From Bacillota bacterium (lineage in GTDB: Bacteria > Bacillota > SHA-98 > Ch115 > JABLXJ01): DNA of 53,854 nucleotides. The stretch covers positions 1-53,854 of the forward strand of contig DUMQ01000001.1 in the NCBI GenBank assembly GCA_012839815.1. The letters run 5' to 3'. Made by a program: the position numbers and the translations under genes. Numbering within the stretch: the stretch's first letter is position 1; each line of letters begins with the position of its first letter. Positions 24,725 to 33,537 of the stretch are shown here, one piece after another. The notes beneath the pieces are model-generated. The model was not told where the DNA came from. It saw nothing but the letters and a program-made list of their open reading frames with translations, and made no database searches.

Positions 24725-25987
24725 ATGATGCGAGCCATGTTTTCAGGAGTATCAGGCTCAAAGGCTCACCAGGTCAGGATGGATGTCATAGGGAATAACA
24801 TAGCCAATATAAACACCATAGGCTTCAAAGCCAGCCGTGTGACGTTTCACGAGGTCCTGTGCCAGACGATCAAAAACGGGGCCGCCCCGGTGCCGGGTGG
24901 CCGTGGCGGCGTGAACCCGATGCAGGTCGGACTTGGAACGGGCGTCAGGAGCATAGATACCTTCCAGACCCAGGGGAACCTTGAACCCACCGACCTGCCC
25001 ACCGACCTGGCGATCGAGGGCGCGGGGTTCTTCGTAGTGTCGGATGGTGAGAAGCAATATTTCACGCGGGACGGGGCATTCAAGCTCGACGCGGCCAGCA
25101 CCCTCGTGAACCCGTCCACGGGCTACAGGGTCCAGGGCTGGGTCGCTGATGCGGCCGGGCGGATCGACACGACGCGGCCTATCCAGGATATAAGGATCCC
25201 TCTTGGCGAGAAGATGCTCGCGAAGGCCACGGCCAACGTGAAGCTGCGCGGCAACCTGGATGCGGGGGCGGTTGGGAACGGTGCTGTGAGCGTTCCGGCC
25301 GAGGTTTTCGATTCGCTCGGGAATGCGCATGACGTGAAGATAACATTCACGAAAACTAGCAATTCCACGCCTCCCCCTGATTATATCGCCAATTCTTGGG
25401 ATCTTGCTATAGAAATAGATGGCAGTGCGGTAATCCCTACACCGTCGTCGTTAACTTTTGATACGAATGGACAAATTACACCTGGCTCTATTACTGCTAC
25501 GTTTACCTTCGACCCAGGTGGTGGCGCTGCTCCAGGTCAGAAAATCACCCTCGATTTTTCAACCCTAACCCAATACAATACCTCCTCCGGCTCCGTGGTG
25601 AGCATGGCGAGCCAGGACGGCTTCCCGCCCGGTTCGCTGGAGGACTTCAGCATAGCTGACAACGGGCTGATAACGGGGATTTACACCAACGGGCAGCACC
25701 AGCCGCTGGGGCAGATAGTGCTTGCCAACTTCGCGAACCCCGCGGGGCTCGAGAGGATCGGGAGCAACATGTACCGCTCATCGGACAACTCCGGGGCGCC
25801 GCTCATAGGGATGGCCACGACCGAGGCCCGAGGTAAGATCGTGGAGGGTTCGCTCGAGATGTCCAACGTAGACCTGGCCCGGGAGTTCACCGATATGATA
25901 ATCACGCAGCGCGGCTTCCAGGCCAATTCGAGGATAATCACCACCGCAGACGAGATGCTGCAGGACCTGCTCACGCTGAAGCGTTAA
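24725..25987 (+). CDS. flgE: Flagellar hook protein FlgE
   Basis: FlgE builds the hook. The N-terminal rod/hook signature (HQVRMDVIGNNIANINTIGF), the FlgE middle motifs (LAIEGAGFFVVSDGEKQYFT; GSLEDFSIADNGLITGIYTN) and the C-terminal MSNVDLAREFTDMIITQRGF-QANSRIITTADEMLQDLLTL are all present. 420 residues. GAGGAGGTCGATGAAACC precedes ATG 24725. A patch of about 240 bases (25350-25590), encoding the variable D2-like part, is clearly more AT-rich, with codons ending in A/T, unlike both flanks. Confidence 0.95.
   Translation: MMRAMFSGVSGSKAHQVRMDVIGNNIANINTIGFKASRVTFHEVLCQTIKNGAAPVPGGRGGVNPMQVGLGTGVRSIDTFQTQGNLEPTDLPTDLAIEGAGFFVVSDGEKQYFTRDGAFKLDAASTLVNPSTGYRVQGWVADAAGRIDTTRPIQDIRIPLGEKMLAKATANVKLRGNLDAGAVGNGAVSVPAEVFDSLGNAHDVKITFTKTSNSTPPPDYIANSWDLAIEIDGSAVIPTPSSLTFDTNGQITPGSITATFTFDPGGGAAPGQKITLDFSTLTQYNTSSGSVVSMASQDGFPPGSLEDFSIADNGLITGIYTNGQHQPLGQIVLANFANPAGLERIGSNMYRSSDNSGAPLIGMATTEARGKIVEGSLEMSNVDLAREFTDMIITQRGFQANSRIITTADEMLQDLLTLKR
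25350..25590 (+). other. AT-rich mosaic patch inside flgE
   Basis: Within flgE, the stretch from about ACTAGCAATTCC to CAATACCTCCTCC uses codons such as GCT, ATT, ACT, GAT and TTA, while the flanks use GC-ending codons almost exclusively. The frame stays open and the encoded segment (about residues 210-288) corresponds to the surface-exposed, variable hook domain. Boundaries are approximate. Confidence 0.7.
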
Positions 25988-26162
25988 GCATGAGCGTTAG
26001 CCCGGTTAGGGAGGCCCCGGGGACGCGCGGGCGCGAGGGACGCAGGCTATACTGAGCCATGTGCGGTTAGCGGTTATGGGGCGCGGGGCGCATTGCACCT
26101 GCCGTGCGCCCCGCGCCCCGGCCGGGGAGGCTATAGGACGCGGGATGGCAGGGGGTGGGAAC

Positions 26163-26417
26163 ATGATCAAGGTTAACCGCCTTGACCAGAAGGAGATAGT
26201 TGTGAACGCGGAGCTCATAGAGACTGTGGAGGCCACGCCTGATACGATAATCACGCTGACCACCGGGAGGAAGATCCTGGTGCGGCAGGGTGTCGACGAG
26301 GTGATACAGAAGGTCATCGATTACCGCCGCTGTATCGCCCGGGGGATGCCTTTTGCGCATTCTGGCGAGGTCCCGGGCCGGTGTGGTCCGGGCGAGGACC
26401 AGGATGTTGGCGCGTAG
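26163..26417 (+). CDS. flbD: Flagellar FlbD family protein (SwrD-like)
   Basis: A small protein beginning MIKVNRLDQKEIVVNAELIE, then TVEATPDTIITLTTGRKILV, the FlbD/SwrD domain (about 65 residues). In B. subtilis the homologue SwrD raises flagellar motor power. ATG 26163 is chosen because the domain starts there and GGGGGTGGG precedes it; the in-frame sequence before it from 26061 has no similarity. The last 20 residues are family-atypical. It lies between flgE and motA, the standard position. Confidence 0.9.
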   Translation: MIKVNRLDQKEIVVNAELIETVEATPDTIITLTTGRKILVRQGVDEVIQKVIDYRRCIARGMPFAHSGEVPGRCGPGEDQDVGA

Positions 26418-26467
26418 GCGCTTGGCGTCAAGTCGAGGGGTCCATTTAGAAAGAGGTGTCATCGCTA

Positions 26468-27283
26468 ATGGATATTACTACGTTTCTTGGGATCATAGCC
26501 GGGATTGTCCTCGTCGGGACGGCAATATTCATGGGCGGGGCGCTACGCACCTTTTATGACCTCCCATCCGTGCTTATTACGATCGGGGGGACCATAGCCT
26601 CTACACTTGTGAATTTCCCCTTTTCGGAGATAAAAAGCGTCTTGAGGATCACCAGGGTGGCCTTTACGGAGAGGGTCGAGGACCCGACAGTCGTGATCAG
26701 CGAGATCATCGGCTTCGCTGAGAAGGCCCGCCGCGAGGGGCTCCTCGCCTTGGAGAACAGCCTTGATTATGTGGAGGATGACTTCTTGAGGAGGGGCCTC
26801 CAGCTTGTTGTGGACGCAACAGAGCCCGAGCTCATACGCGAGATCCTCGAGAACGACATTGCGTGCTCCGAGGAGCGGCATAAGGCCGGGAGGCAGATAT
26901 ACCAGGCGATGGCAACGTATGCCCCGGCATTCGGCATGATCGGGACGCTCATCGGCCTCATTCAGATGTTGCGGAACATCAACGACCCGAGCTCGATCGG
27001 GCCGGGGATGGCGACCGCCTTGATTACCACGTTTTATGGGGCTATGCTTGCATACCTGGTGTTTATGCCCATCGCGGGGAAGCTCGCCCTCAGGAGTGAG
27101 AAGGAGAGCCTGCTGAGACAGATAATGCTCGAGGGAGTCCTGGCCATCCAGTCTGGCGACAACCCTCGTATTGTGGAGGAGAAGCTTCGTGCATACCTGC
27201 CTCCGGCGATGCGTGCCAATATAAACTACAGACGACCGGCGGTGATGGATTATGAAGGGCAAGCTCAGGGGCAGGGCTACTGA
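26468..27283 (+). CDS. motA: Flagellar stator protein MotA
   Basis: MotA and MotB form the proton (or sodium) driven stator. The protein starts MDITTFLGIIAGIVLVGTAI (membrane segment 1), with a second segment near 33-50, the cytoplasmic loop carrying the charged residues that act on FliG (about 70-145), and segments 3 and 4 (YAPAFGMIGTLIGLIQML; GMATALITTFYGAMLAYLVF). ATG 26468 lies 9 bases after AGAGGTG; an in-frame GTG at 26456 is part of that binding site. Its 3' end overlaps motB by 32 bases. Confidence 0.95.
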   Translation: MDITTFLGIIAGIVLVGTAIFMGGALRTFYDLPSVLITIGGTIASTLVNFPFSEIKSVLRITRVAFTERVEDPTVVISEIIGFAEKARREGLLALENSLDYVEDDFLRRGLQLVVDATEPELIREILENDIACSEERHKAGRQIYQAMATYAPAFGMIGTLIGLIQMLRNINDPSSIGPGMATALITTFYGAMLAYLVFMPIAGKLALRSEKESLLRQIMLEGVLAIQSGDNPRIVEEKLRAYLPPAMRANINYRRPAVMDYEGQAQGQGY

Positions 27284-27998
27284 CGAACAAAGCAGCTCAC
27301 CCCCGTGGATGACAACATATGGGGACATGATGACGCTCCTGATGTGTTTTTTCGTCCTCCTTTTTGCGTTCTCCCGCATTGACATAATCAAGTTCAGGCA
27401 GGCCGTCATCTCCCTCCAGGGAGCCCTGGGCGTGCTCACGGGGGGCCCGAGGCCGCTCAACCTTGGCGACCTGCCAGCTCCAAAGCCTCCATCTGAGAAT
27501 CCTGAGGCGCGCGAGAGGAGAAACCTCATGGGCGTCATGAGGAAGTTCGAAGGCTACCTCCGCGAGAAGGGCCTGTCGAATGATGTCGAGCTCAAGCTCG
27601 ACGAGCGCGGGCTGGTGGTGAGCTTCATGGATAAGGTGCTCTTTGACCGGGGTGAGGCAACACTGAAGCCCGACGCCAAAAAGGTCCTGAACGAGGTGGC
27701 GGGGTTGATCAGGAAGCTGCCAAACGATATCAGGATCGAGGGGCACACGTGCGATCTACCGATCCACAGTGCCAGGTTCCCGTCGAACTGGGAGCTCTCA
27801 ACGGCACGGGCCACGGAGGTGTTGAGGTATCTTGTTGAAGTATTGCATCTCCCGCCCGAGCGTTTCTCGGCCATGGGCTACGGGCAGTACCACCCCAAGG
27901 TCCCGAATACGAGTGAGCGAAACAGGGCGCTCAACCGCCGCGTTGACATGGTGATATTGACGGAGAAGAGACGGTGGGAGGAGCCAGGTAAGGTATAA
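27252..27998 (+). CDS. motB: Flagellar stator protein MotB
   Basis: MotB anchors the stator to peptidoglycan and carries the ion-binding aspartate. The N-terminal segment PPWMTTYGDMMTLLMCFFVL-LFAF has D25 at the conserved position. The OmpA/MotB peptidoglycan-binding domain occupies about 110-235 (LFDRGEATLKPDAKKVLNEV; IRIEGHTCDLPI; SNWELSTARATEVLRYLVE; NRALNRRVDMVI). 248 residues. It overlaps motA and is followed by fliL. Confidence 0.95.
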   Translation: MKGKLRGRATDEQSSSPPWMTTYGDMMTLLMCFFVLLFAFSRIDIIKFRQAVISLQGALGVLTGGPRPLNLGDLPAPKPPSENPEARERRNLMGVMRKFEGYLREKGLSNDVELKLDERGLVVSFMDKVLFDRGEATLKPDAKKVLNEVAGLIRKLPNDIRIEGHTCDLPIHSARFPSNWELSTARATEVLRYLVEVLHLPPERFSAMGYGQYHPKVPNTSERNRALNRRVDMVILTEKRRWEEPGKV

Positions 27999-28025
27999 TT
28001 AGATTCTGTTTGGGGGGTATGGACC

Positions 28026-28586
28026 ATGCCAGGGAATAGACCCGTCCCGCCCGGGGATCGGGGCGTTTATCAAGGCGTTCAAGGTATGCGGCCGGGGGCC
28101 CGGGGGCCCGGTGGGGCTCCGGGGAGCAGCGGGAGCGGACTTACCGGCGCGTTCTCCGGGAGGAACCTTGCGTTCATTGCCATCTTCCTGTTGGTTCTTG
28201 CGGCCGGGGTCTACTATGGCATCTCCAAGAGACATCCGGTCATGCTGAACGGGGTCGTTAAACAGGTCGAAAACCAGAATGTGCAGGGGCCGATCGAATC
28301 CTTCGACCCGTTCATTGTAAATATAGCGCGCACGGATGCCGAGCGCTACCTTAAGGTTTCCATATCCATAGAGCTCACGACCCCGAGCGCCGCCCGCGAG
28401 GTCAAGACCAAACTTGTCAGGGTGAGGGATGTGATTATCAACGTGCTGACAAGCAAGACCCTCCCGGAACTGGATAGCCAGAAGGGCAAGGAAGAGCTGC
28501 GTCGCGAGCTTATCCAGGTTTTGAACAATGTCATCGACACGGGAAAGGTGCGTAATGTCTTTTTCACCGATTTCGTAATCCAGTAG
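28026..28586 (+). CDS. fliL: Flagellar basal body-associated protein FliL
   Basis: FliL surrounds the stator and supports motor function. A disordered, proline/glycine-rich cytoplasmic tail of about 40 residues precedes the membrane segment NLAFIAIFLLVLAAGVYYGI. The extracytoplasmic stomatin-like part has FDPFIVNIARTDAERYLKVS, then LVRVRDVIINVLTSKTLPEL and VRNVFFTDFVIQ, typical of FliL. ATG 28026 follows GGGGGGT. The N-terminal tail is longer than usual. Confidence 0.93.
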   Translation: MPGNRPVPPGDRGVYQGVQGMRPGARGPGGAPGSSGSGLTGAFSGRNLAFIAIFLLVLAAGVYYGISKRHPVMLNGVVKQVENQNVQGPIESFDPFIVNIARTDAERYLKVSISIELTTPSAAREVKTKLVRVRDVIINVLTSKTLPELDSQKGKEELRRELIQVLNNVIDTGKVRNVFFTDFVIQ

Positions 28587-28628
28587 GCGGGAACGCAGTG
28601 GGCAGGTCACAGCAAGGGGGGATCGCAG

Positions 28629-29816
28629 TTGTCGGACATACTTTCACAAGATGAGATCAACGCTCTTCTTTCTTCCCTCATGGAAGAGCAAGAGCCCGAA
28701 GCGGCAAGTGCCCCCGCGCCGGCAGGCCCGAAGGACATAAAACCTTACGATTTCCGGCGGCCTGATAAGTTCTCAAAGGTTCAACTGCGGACGCTGGAGA
28801 TGCTGCACGATACCTTTGCGAGGCATCTTTCGACAGCCCTTTCGACCTATTTGAGAACCCCTATCAAGGTGACGCTTACCCTTGTCGAACAGCTTACGTT
28901 CGACGAGTTCATATCGTCCCTGCCGGCCCTGACCGTCATCGCGTCGATCGATATGTCCCCCCTCGACGGGAGGGCAGTCCTTGAGATAAACCCGGCGGTT
29001 GCCTTTTCCATGATCGACCGGTTGCTGGGGGGGACCGGCAGATTTGAAGGCCAGCCCCGGGAATTCACTGACCTCGAACAGATGCTCATGAAAAAGATAT
29101 TGGCCAGGGTCGTTGATAACCTGGCCGGAGCTTGGTCAAACCTCATCCAGCTCGAGCCGAGCCTGGAAAACATGGAGACAAATCCACAGTTCATTCAGGT
29201 GATGTCTCCCAACGACTCCGTGAGCGTGCTCGCGTTTGAGGTCAGCGCGGAGAATATGTCCGGCACCATGAGCCTTTGCCTACCTTACCTTACGTTGCAG
29301 CCGATCATCCCGAGGCTGGGCGCCCAGCAGTGGTTCGCGGAGGGTAGGAGGGGCATCCAGGAATCCAAGAAGCTCGCCCTGCGCAAGGAGATTGAACGTG
29401 TGAAGCTGCCCGTATCCGTTGAAGTGGGGAGAGCGACCATCACTGTGAGGGAGCTGCTTGAGCTGGAGCCAGGGGATATCATCAAATTGGACAGGCATGC
29501 CCCGAGCGATTTCAAGGTCTTCGTCGGGTCGGGGGCGAAGTTCCTGGGGAGGCCGGGGCTGGTTGGCAGGCACCTCGCTGTGGAGATCACCGCCTTTGCA
29601 GGCACAGCGGAGGGTGCCAACACCAATAATGGAAGAATAAACGGCGGCGCCCTGAGCAACAGGGCAAGTCGTGGCAATAGCCGCGAGAGTGGCAATGCCG
29701 GCGGCAAGTATGAGAGCAACGGCGAGGGCAAGCGCGCAGTAGATGGCGATGGTAACGCAAATAGCGATGATAACGACGGAAAGGGTGATCCAGGTGCCCA
29801 GTCAGGCGCCCAATAA
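28629..29816 (+). CDS. fliM: Flagellar motor switch protein FliM
   Basis: FliM is the C-ring subunit that receives CheY-P. The N-terminal CheY-P peptide is intact (LSQDEINALLSSLMEE), followed by the CheC-like middle domain (about 40-240; DFRRPDKFSKVQLRTLEMLH; INPAVAFSMIDRLLGG) and the C-terminal SpoA/SURF1 domain (about 255-330; LPVSVEVGRATITVRELLEL). Residues 335-395 are an unusual low-complexity tail rich in Asn, Gly, Ser and Asp that overlaps the fliN start region. The start is TTG 28629, after AAGGGGGGATCG. Confidence 0.95.
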   Translation: MSDILSQDEINALLSSLMEEQEPEAASAPAPAGPKDIKPYDFRRPDKFSKVQLRTLEMLHDTFARHLSTALSTYLRTPIKVTLTLVEQLTFDEFISSLPALTVIASIDMSPLDGRAVLEINPAVAFSMIDRLLGGTGRFEGQPREFTDLEQMLMKKILARVVDNLAGAWSNLIQLEPSLENMETNPQFIQVMSPNDSVSVLAFEVSAENMSGTMSLCLPYLTLQPIIPRLGAQQWFAEGRRGIQESKKLALRKEIERVKLPVSVEVGRATITVRELLELEPGDIIKLDRHAPSDFKVFVGSGAKFLGRPGLVGRHLAVEITAFAGTAEGANTNNGRINGGALSNRASRGNSRESGNAGGKYESNGEGKRAVDGDGNANSDDNDGKGDPGAQSGAQ

Positions 29817-30153
29817 TGTCAACAAAGAGGGAAATAGCACGCCCACCCCTATGGAGCTCAAGCCACTCGCGGCTGAGGCTCAACAGCAAGCCGCGGGGAA
29901 TATCGGGAGGGTTTTGGACCTGTCGCTGCCGATAAGCGTTGAGCTAGGGCGGACTACGATGCTTATCAAGGACATCCTGAACCTCGTGCCCGGCTCCGTG
30001 GTGGAGCTTGATAGGATCGCGGGGGAGCCTGTTGACATCCTCGCCAATGGGAAACTCATCGCCAAGGGCGAAGTGGTCGTGATCGATGAGAATTTCGGGG
30101 TGCGGATCGTAGACATAGTGGAGCCCGGTGAGAGAGTGGCCGGTGACGATTAG
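29794..30153 (+). CDS. fliN: Flagellar motor switch protein FliN
   Basis: FliN completes the C ring. The C-terminal 80 residues are a SpoA domain: LDLSLPISVELGRTTMLIKD, then ILNLVPGSVVELDRIAGEPV and IDENFGVRIVDIVEP. It is the short form without the CheC-like phosphatase domain of FliY. GTG 29794 is preferred because AAGGGTGA stands 5 bases before it; an in-frame ATG at 29743 would give 136 residues and a 74-base overlap with fliM. Confidence 0.9.
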   Translation: MPSQAPNNVNKEGNSTPTPMELKPLAAEAQQQAAGNIGRVLDLSLPISVELGRTTMLIKDILNLVPGSVVELDRIAGEPVDILANGKLIAKGEVVVIDENFGVRIVDIVEPGERVAGDD

Positions 30154-30182
30154 GGTGGCATGGTTCGAAGGAGTGCGGCAAT

Positions 30183-30473
30183 GTGGGCGGTTTTCTCCTT
30201 GTTTTAAGGACGATAGTATCTCTCGGCCTCGTCATTGGCCTCATATATTTTACCATTTATATTTTGCGTTATTTCGCATCCAGGGGGCATGGAAAGCTCC
30301 TGGCGGGCCGGGCCCGCTCCATGGCGCTCATAGAATCGCTCGCCCTTGAACCCGGGAAGGCGCTACACCTTGTAAGGGTCGGGAAGGAAGTCATGTTGAT
30401 AGGGACGAGCAATGCCGGCCTTGAACTTCTTGGAAAGGTTGAGGGGTATGGGGATTCCGATTCCCAGGTTTGA
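30183..30473 (+). CDS. fliO: Flagellar biosynthesis protein FliO
   Basis: FliO helps assemble the FliP ring of the export gate. One membrane segment ([20 protein letters not shown], 8-27) is followed by a small cytoplasmic domain with [20 protein letters not shown] and [20 protein letters not shown], the FliO signature. 96 residues; GTG 30183 lies 7 bases after AAGGAGTG. It overlaps fliP. Confidence 0.9.
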   Translation: MGGFLLVLRTIVSLGLVIGLIYFTIYILRYFASRGHGKLLAGRARSMALIESLALEPGKALHLVRVGKEVMLIGTSNAGLELLGKVEGYGDSDSQV

Positions 30474-31131
30474 AATCGGTATAGGCCAGGCTGCGGCGCC
30501 TCAGGACGTTGCAATGTCCCTGCAGATACTGGTCTTGCTTACGATCCTGACCCTGGCGCCTGCTATCCTCATAATGCTTACGTCATTTACGAGGATAGTC
30601 ATAGTCTTGTCCTTTATCCGTAATGCGCTTGGATCCCAGCAGGTGCCGCCCAACCAGGTCTTGATCGGATTGGCATTGTTCCTTACGTTCTTCGTAATGG
30701 CGCCGACCTTGAATAAGATAAATGACCAGGCCTTGCAGCCATATCTAAAAGGCCAGATAACCCAGGAGGTCGCGCTCAAGAGGGCCGTCAATCCGTTGCG
30801 GGAATTCATGTTCAAACAGACGCGAGAGAAGGACCTCGCCCTGTTTGTGAAGCTCGCGAAGACGCCCAGGCCGAAGAACCCCAGCGATGTTCCGACCTAC
30901 GTGCTGATACCGGCCTTTGTCATAAGCGAGATCAAGACGGCGTTTGAGATAGGTTTTGTTATATATATACCGTTCCTGGTGATCGACATGGTCGTGTCGA
31001 GCATCTTGATGTCCATGGGTATGCTCATGCTGCCACCGGTTATGATCTCGCTTCCTTTTAAAATACTGCTCTTTGTCATGGTGGATGGTTGGAACCTCGT
31101 TATAGGGTCGCTCGTCAGAAGCTTTCATTAG
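30448..31131 (+). CDS. fliP: Flagellar export gate protein FliP
   Basis: FliP forms the core pore of the export gate with FliQ and FliR. It shows the FliP blocks [62 protein letters not shown] and [27 protein letters not shown]. The ATG at 30448 follows GGAAAGGTTGAGGGG; an in-frame ATG at 30412 would add twelve residues. The segment from 13 to 35 can act as a signal peptide. Length is normal. Confidence 0.95.
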   Translation: MGIPIPRFEIGIGQAAAPQDVAMSLQILVLLTILTLAPAILIMLTSFTRIVIVLSFIRNALGSQQVPPNQVLIGLALFLTFFVMAPTLNKINDQALQPYLKGQITQEVALKRAVNPLREFMFKQTREKDLALFVKLAKTPRPKNPSDVPTYVLIPAFVISEIKTAFEIGFVIYIPFLVIDMVVSSILMSMGMLMLPPVMISLPFKILLFVMVDGWNLVIGSLVRSFH

Positions 31132-31195
31132 AACCCGGGGATCCGGGGGGAACCAGTGAGAAACAGTAAGAACCAGGGTTAGGCGGTGATAGAGG

Positions 31196-31465
31196 GTGAA
31201 TGAGGAATTTGTAATCGGCCTGGGCCAGCAGGCGATCTGGGTTATATTGAAGCTTGCCGCGCCCGCGCTCATATTTGCGCTCGTCGTCGGGATACTCGTG
31301 AGCGTGCTTCAGGCCGTGACGCAGATCCAGGAGATGACGCTCGCGCTTGTGCCCAAGATGATCGCGGTCATCGCGGCGCTGATAATATTTGGCCCGTGGA
31401 TGATAAAGGTGCTCACGGCATTTACTATGGAGCTTTATACGAATTTGCCGAACTACATAAGGTGA
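31196..31465 (+). CDS. fliQ: Flagellar export gate protein FliQ
   Basis: An 89-residue protein with two membrane segments (about 14-36 and 52-74), matching FliQ: GQQAIWVILKLAAPALIFAL, then SVLQAVTQIQEMTLALVPKM. It is part of the FliPQR gate. GTG 31196 is the start. The stop codon lies in the first copy of an 18-bp direct repeat. Confidence 0.94.
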   Translation: MNEEFVIGLGQQAIWVILKLAAPALIFALVVGILVSVLQAVTQIQEMTLALVPKMIAVIAALIIFGPWMIKVLTAFTMELYTNLPNYIR

Positions 31466-31503
31466 ATCGGGTTTGAACCAGGTTGCATAAGGTGAATCGG
31501 GTT
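31456..31503 (+). repeat. 18-bp direct repeat at the fliQ 3' end
   Basis: CATAAGGTGAATCGGGTT occurs at 31456-31473 and 31486-31503, exact, with a 30-base period. The first copy contains the fliQ stop codon (31463-31465). The rest of the fliQ-fliR gap holds related GGTTGCCCGG pieces. Confidence 0.85.
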
Positions 31504-31593
31504 GCCCGGCCGATCAGGTTGCCCGGGGTGGGGCCACGGGATAGTCGGGCAGGGGATAGATAGTGAGTAGAAGGAGTCGAGGCGGGGTAGGTC

Positions 31594-32415
31594 ATGTACC
31601 TTACAGGCTGGACCCTCACACAGCTGCAGACCTTTCTCCTTATAGTCGCGCGCGTGGGCGGCGTCTTCGCCTTTGCGCCCGTCTTCAGCGGTTATAATAT
31701 CCCGGTACAGGTGAAGGCAGCGCTGTGTTTTGCAATAAGCCTGATAGCGCTGCCCGTCGTCGGCGCGGGTGTAGCGGCAGAGGGATATCCAGCGAACATC
31801 ATTGCTTACAGCCTTATCGTTATAAAAGAAATCCTCGTTGGGCTCGCAATGGGGTATGCTGCGTCGTTGTTCCTGGTGGCTGTCCAGTTTGCAGGAAGCC
31901 TTATCGATCTCCAGATGGGGTTTGCCTTTGTAAATATCGTCGATCCCATGGCAAACAGGCAGATCACAGTAATCGGGCAATTTGAATACCTCCTGGCAAT
32001 GCTGCTGTTCCTCATCCTGAATGGTCACCACTGGCTGATCTCAGCGGTCGTGAAAAGCTACAACGTAGTGCCCCTCGTAGGCGCTGCTGGCGCCGCTGGC
32101 AGCCGGCTCGCGGCGGGCCAGGTGTTCCCGGTTGGGATAGTCCAACCGGGTTTGGTAAGGCTCTTTTGCGATATAACAGCCATCGGGTTCAAAATTGCCG
32201 CGCCTATTACGGTAACCCTGCTGCTGACGGATATAGCCCTGGGGATCGTGGCGAGGACCGTGCCGCAGATGAATGTTTTTATTGTAGGCTTCCCGCTGAA
32301 GATCGCCGTGGGATTTATCATTATGATCGTGTCGCTGCCCGTTTTCGTGGCGATACTCCGAGAGATCTTCTCAGGACTTGAAAGCGAGCTTCTGCTCCTC
32401 CTACGCGGAGCATAG
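31594..32415 (+). CDS. fliR: Flagellar export gate protein FliR
   Basis: FliR is the third gate component. The 273-residue protein has about six membrane segments, LTQLQTFLLIVARVGGVFAF-APVF at the N-terminus and LFLVAVQFAGSLIDLQMGFA, then IVDPMANRQITVIGQFEYLL, typical of FliR. ATG 31594 follows GGCGGGG. It is followed by flhB after 34 bases. Confidence 0.94.
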   Translation: MYLTGWTLTQLQTFLLIVARVGGVFAFAPVFSGYNIPVQVKAALCFAISLIALPVVGAGVAAEGYPANIIAYSLIVIKEILVGLAMGYAASLFLVAVQFAGSLIDLQMGFAFVNIVDPMANRQITVIGQFEYLLAMLLFLILNGHHWLISAVVKSYNVVPLVGAAGAAGSRLAAGQVFPVGIVQPGLVRLFCDITAIGFKIAAPITVTLLLTDIALGIVARTVPQMNVFIVGFPLKIAVGFIIMIVSLPVFVAILREIFSGLESELLLLLRGA

Positions 32416-32449
32416 GGGTCCCCGCGCACGAGGTAGGTGAGATCGAGAA

Positions 32450-33511
32450 ATGCCGCGAGAGGACAAGACCGAGGCCGCCACACCCCGGAGGCGCCAAGAG
32501 GCGCGCAGGCGGGGGCAGGTCGCCAGGAGCATAGAAGTAAATACCGCCATGGTCTTATTCGCTGGCCTCGTGGCTCTCAGTGCATGGGGGACGTCAAGTT
32601 TCTCCCAGCTCTTTATATTTACCCAGGGTATCCTGGCGCGAAGCGCAGCCATGGAGCTCAACGAATCACAGCTGGGCTCGATCTCCTGGGCCATCCTGGT
32701 AGAGGTCGCCCGGGTTGCAGGCCCTGTGATCCTGGCATGCGCGCTGGCCGGACTCTTAAGCAACATTGCGCAGCTGGGGTTCCTGGTCACCCTGGAGCCG
32801 CTCATCCCGCGCCTCGATCGTCTCAACCCGGCCAACGGGCTTGCTCGCCTCTTCTCGCCGAGAGCGGGGATGGAGCTGGTAAAATCGGTGGCCAAGGTCG
32901 CTATCGTGGGGTACATAGGTTACTCTACACTGCGGCAGGAGCTCCCCAGGCTTGTCATGGCATCGGGCATGGACAACGGGAGCATAATAGCGCTTATACG
33001 CGGGCTCTCACTCAGATTGGGCTTTCGCGTAATCCCGGCCCTGGCCGTCCTTGCGGCTGTCGATTATATATTTCAGCGGCGCGAATTCGAGGCAAATCTC
33101 AGGATGACCAAGCAGGAGGTCAAGGAGGAATTCAGGCAGATGGAGGGGGATCCGGTTCTCCGATCGAGAATCCGGGCCAGGCAGCGCCAGATTGCAATGC
33201 ACCGGATGATGCAGGATGTCCCCAAGGCTGATGTGGTCGTCACAAACCCTACTCATCTCGCAGTCGCACTGAAGTATGACTCGAAAACCATGAACGCCCC
33301 CAGGGTTGTAGCCAAAGGAGCCAGGCTCATTGCGGAGAGGATCAAGGCAATTGCAAGAGAGCATAATATCCCGGTCGTTGAAAATCCCCCGCTCGCCCAG
33401 GCGCTTTATAAGGCCGTAGATATCGGGAAGGAGATACCCCCCCATCTCTATAAGGCCGTTGCGGAGATCCTGGCGTATGTATTCTATTTGAACAAGCGTG
33501 CCGCCAGATAG
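32450..33511 (+). CDS. flhB: Flagellar export gate substrate-specificity switch FlhB
   Basis: FlhB changes export specificity from rod/hook to filament proteins when FliK acts. It begins DKTEAATPRRRQEARRRGQV-ARS, has four membrane segments between about 30 and 210, and then the cytoplasmic domain with the self-cleavage site N-P-T-H near residue 266 (VVTNPTHLAVALKYD), followed by APRVVAKGARLIAERIKAIA and PHLYKAVAEILAYVFYLN. 353 residues. GTAGGTGAGATCGAG precedes ATG 32450. Confidence 0.96.
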   Translation: MPREDKTEAATPRRRQEARRRGQVARSIEVNTAMVLFAGLVALSAWGTSSFSQLFIFTQGILARSAAMELNESQLGSISWAILVEVARVAGPVILACALAGLLSNIAQLGFLVTLEPLIPRLDRLNPANGLARLFSPRAGMELVKSVAKVAIVGYIGYSTLRQELPRLVMASGMDNGSIIALIRGLSLRLGFRVIPALAVLAAVDYIFQRREFEANLRMTKQEVKEEFRQMEGDPVLRSRIRARQRQIAMHRMMQDVPKADVVVTNPTHLAVALKYDSKTMNAPRVVAKGARLIAERIKAIAREHNIPVVENPPLAQALYKAVDIGKEIPPHLYKAVAEILAYVFYLNKRAAR

Positions 33512-33537
33512 ACTTCCAGTTTGAAAGGATAACCCGG

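Noticed and set aside
32437-33231. Open frame of 264 codons in another phase over flhB
   Set aside because: FlhB is unmistakable in the other frame; the shadow is Gly/Arg/Pro/His-rich without similarity.
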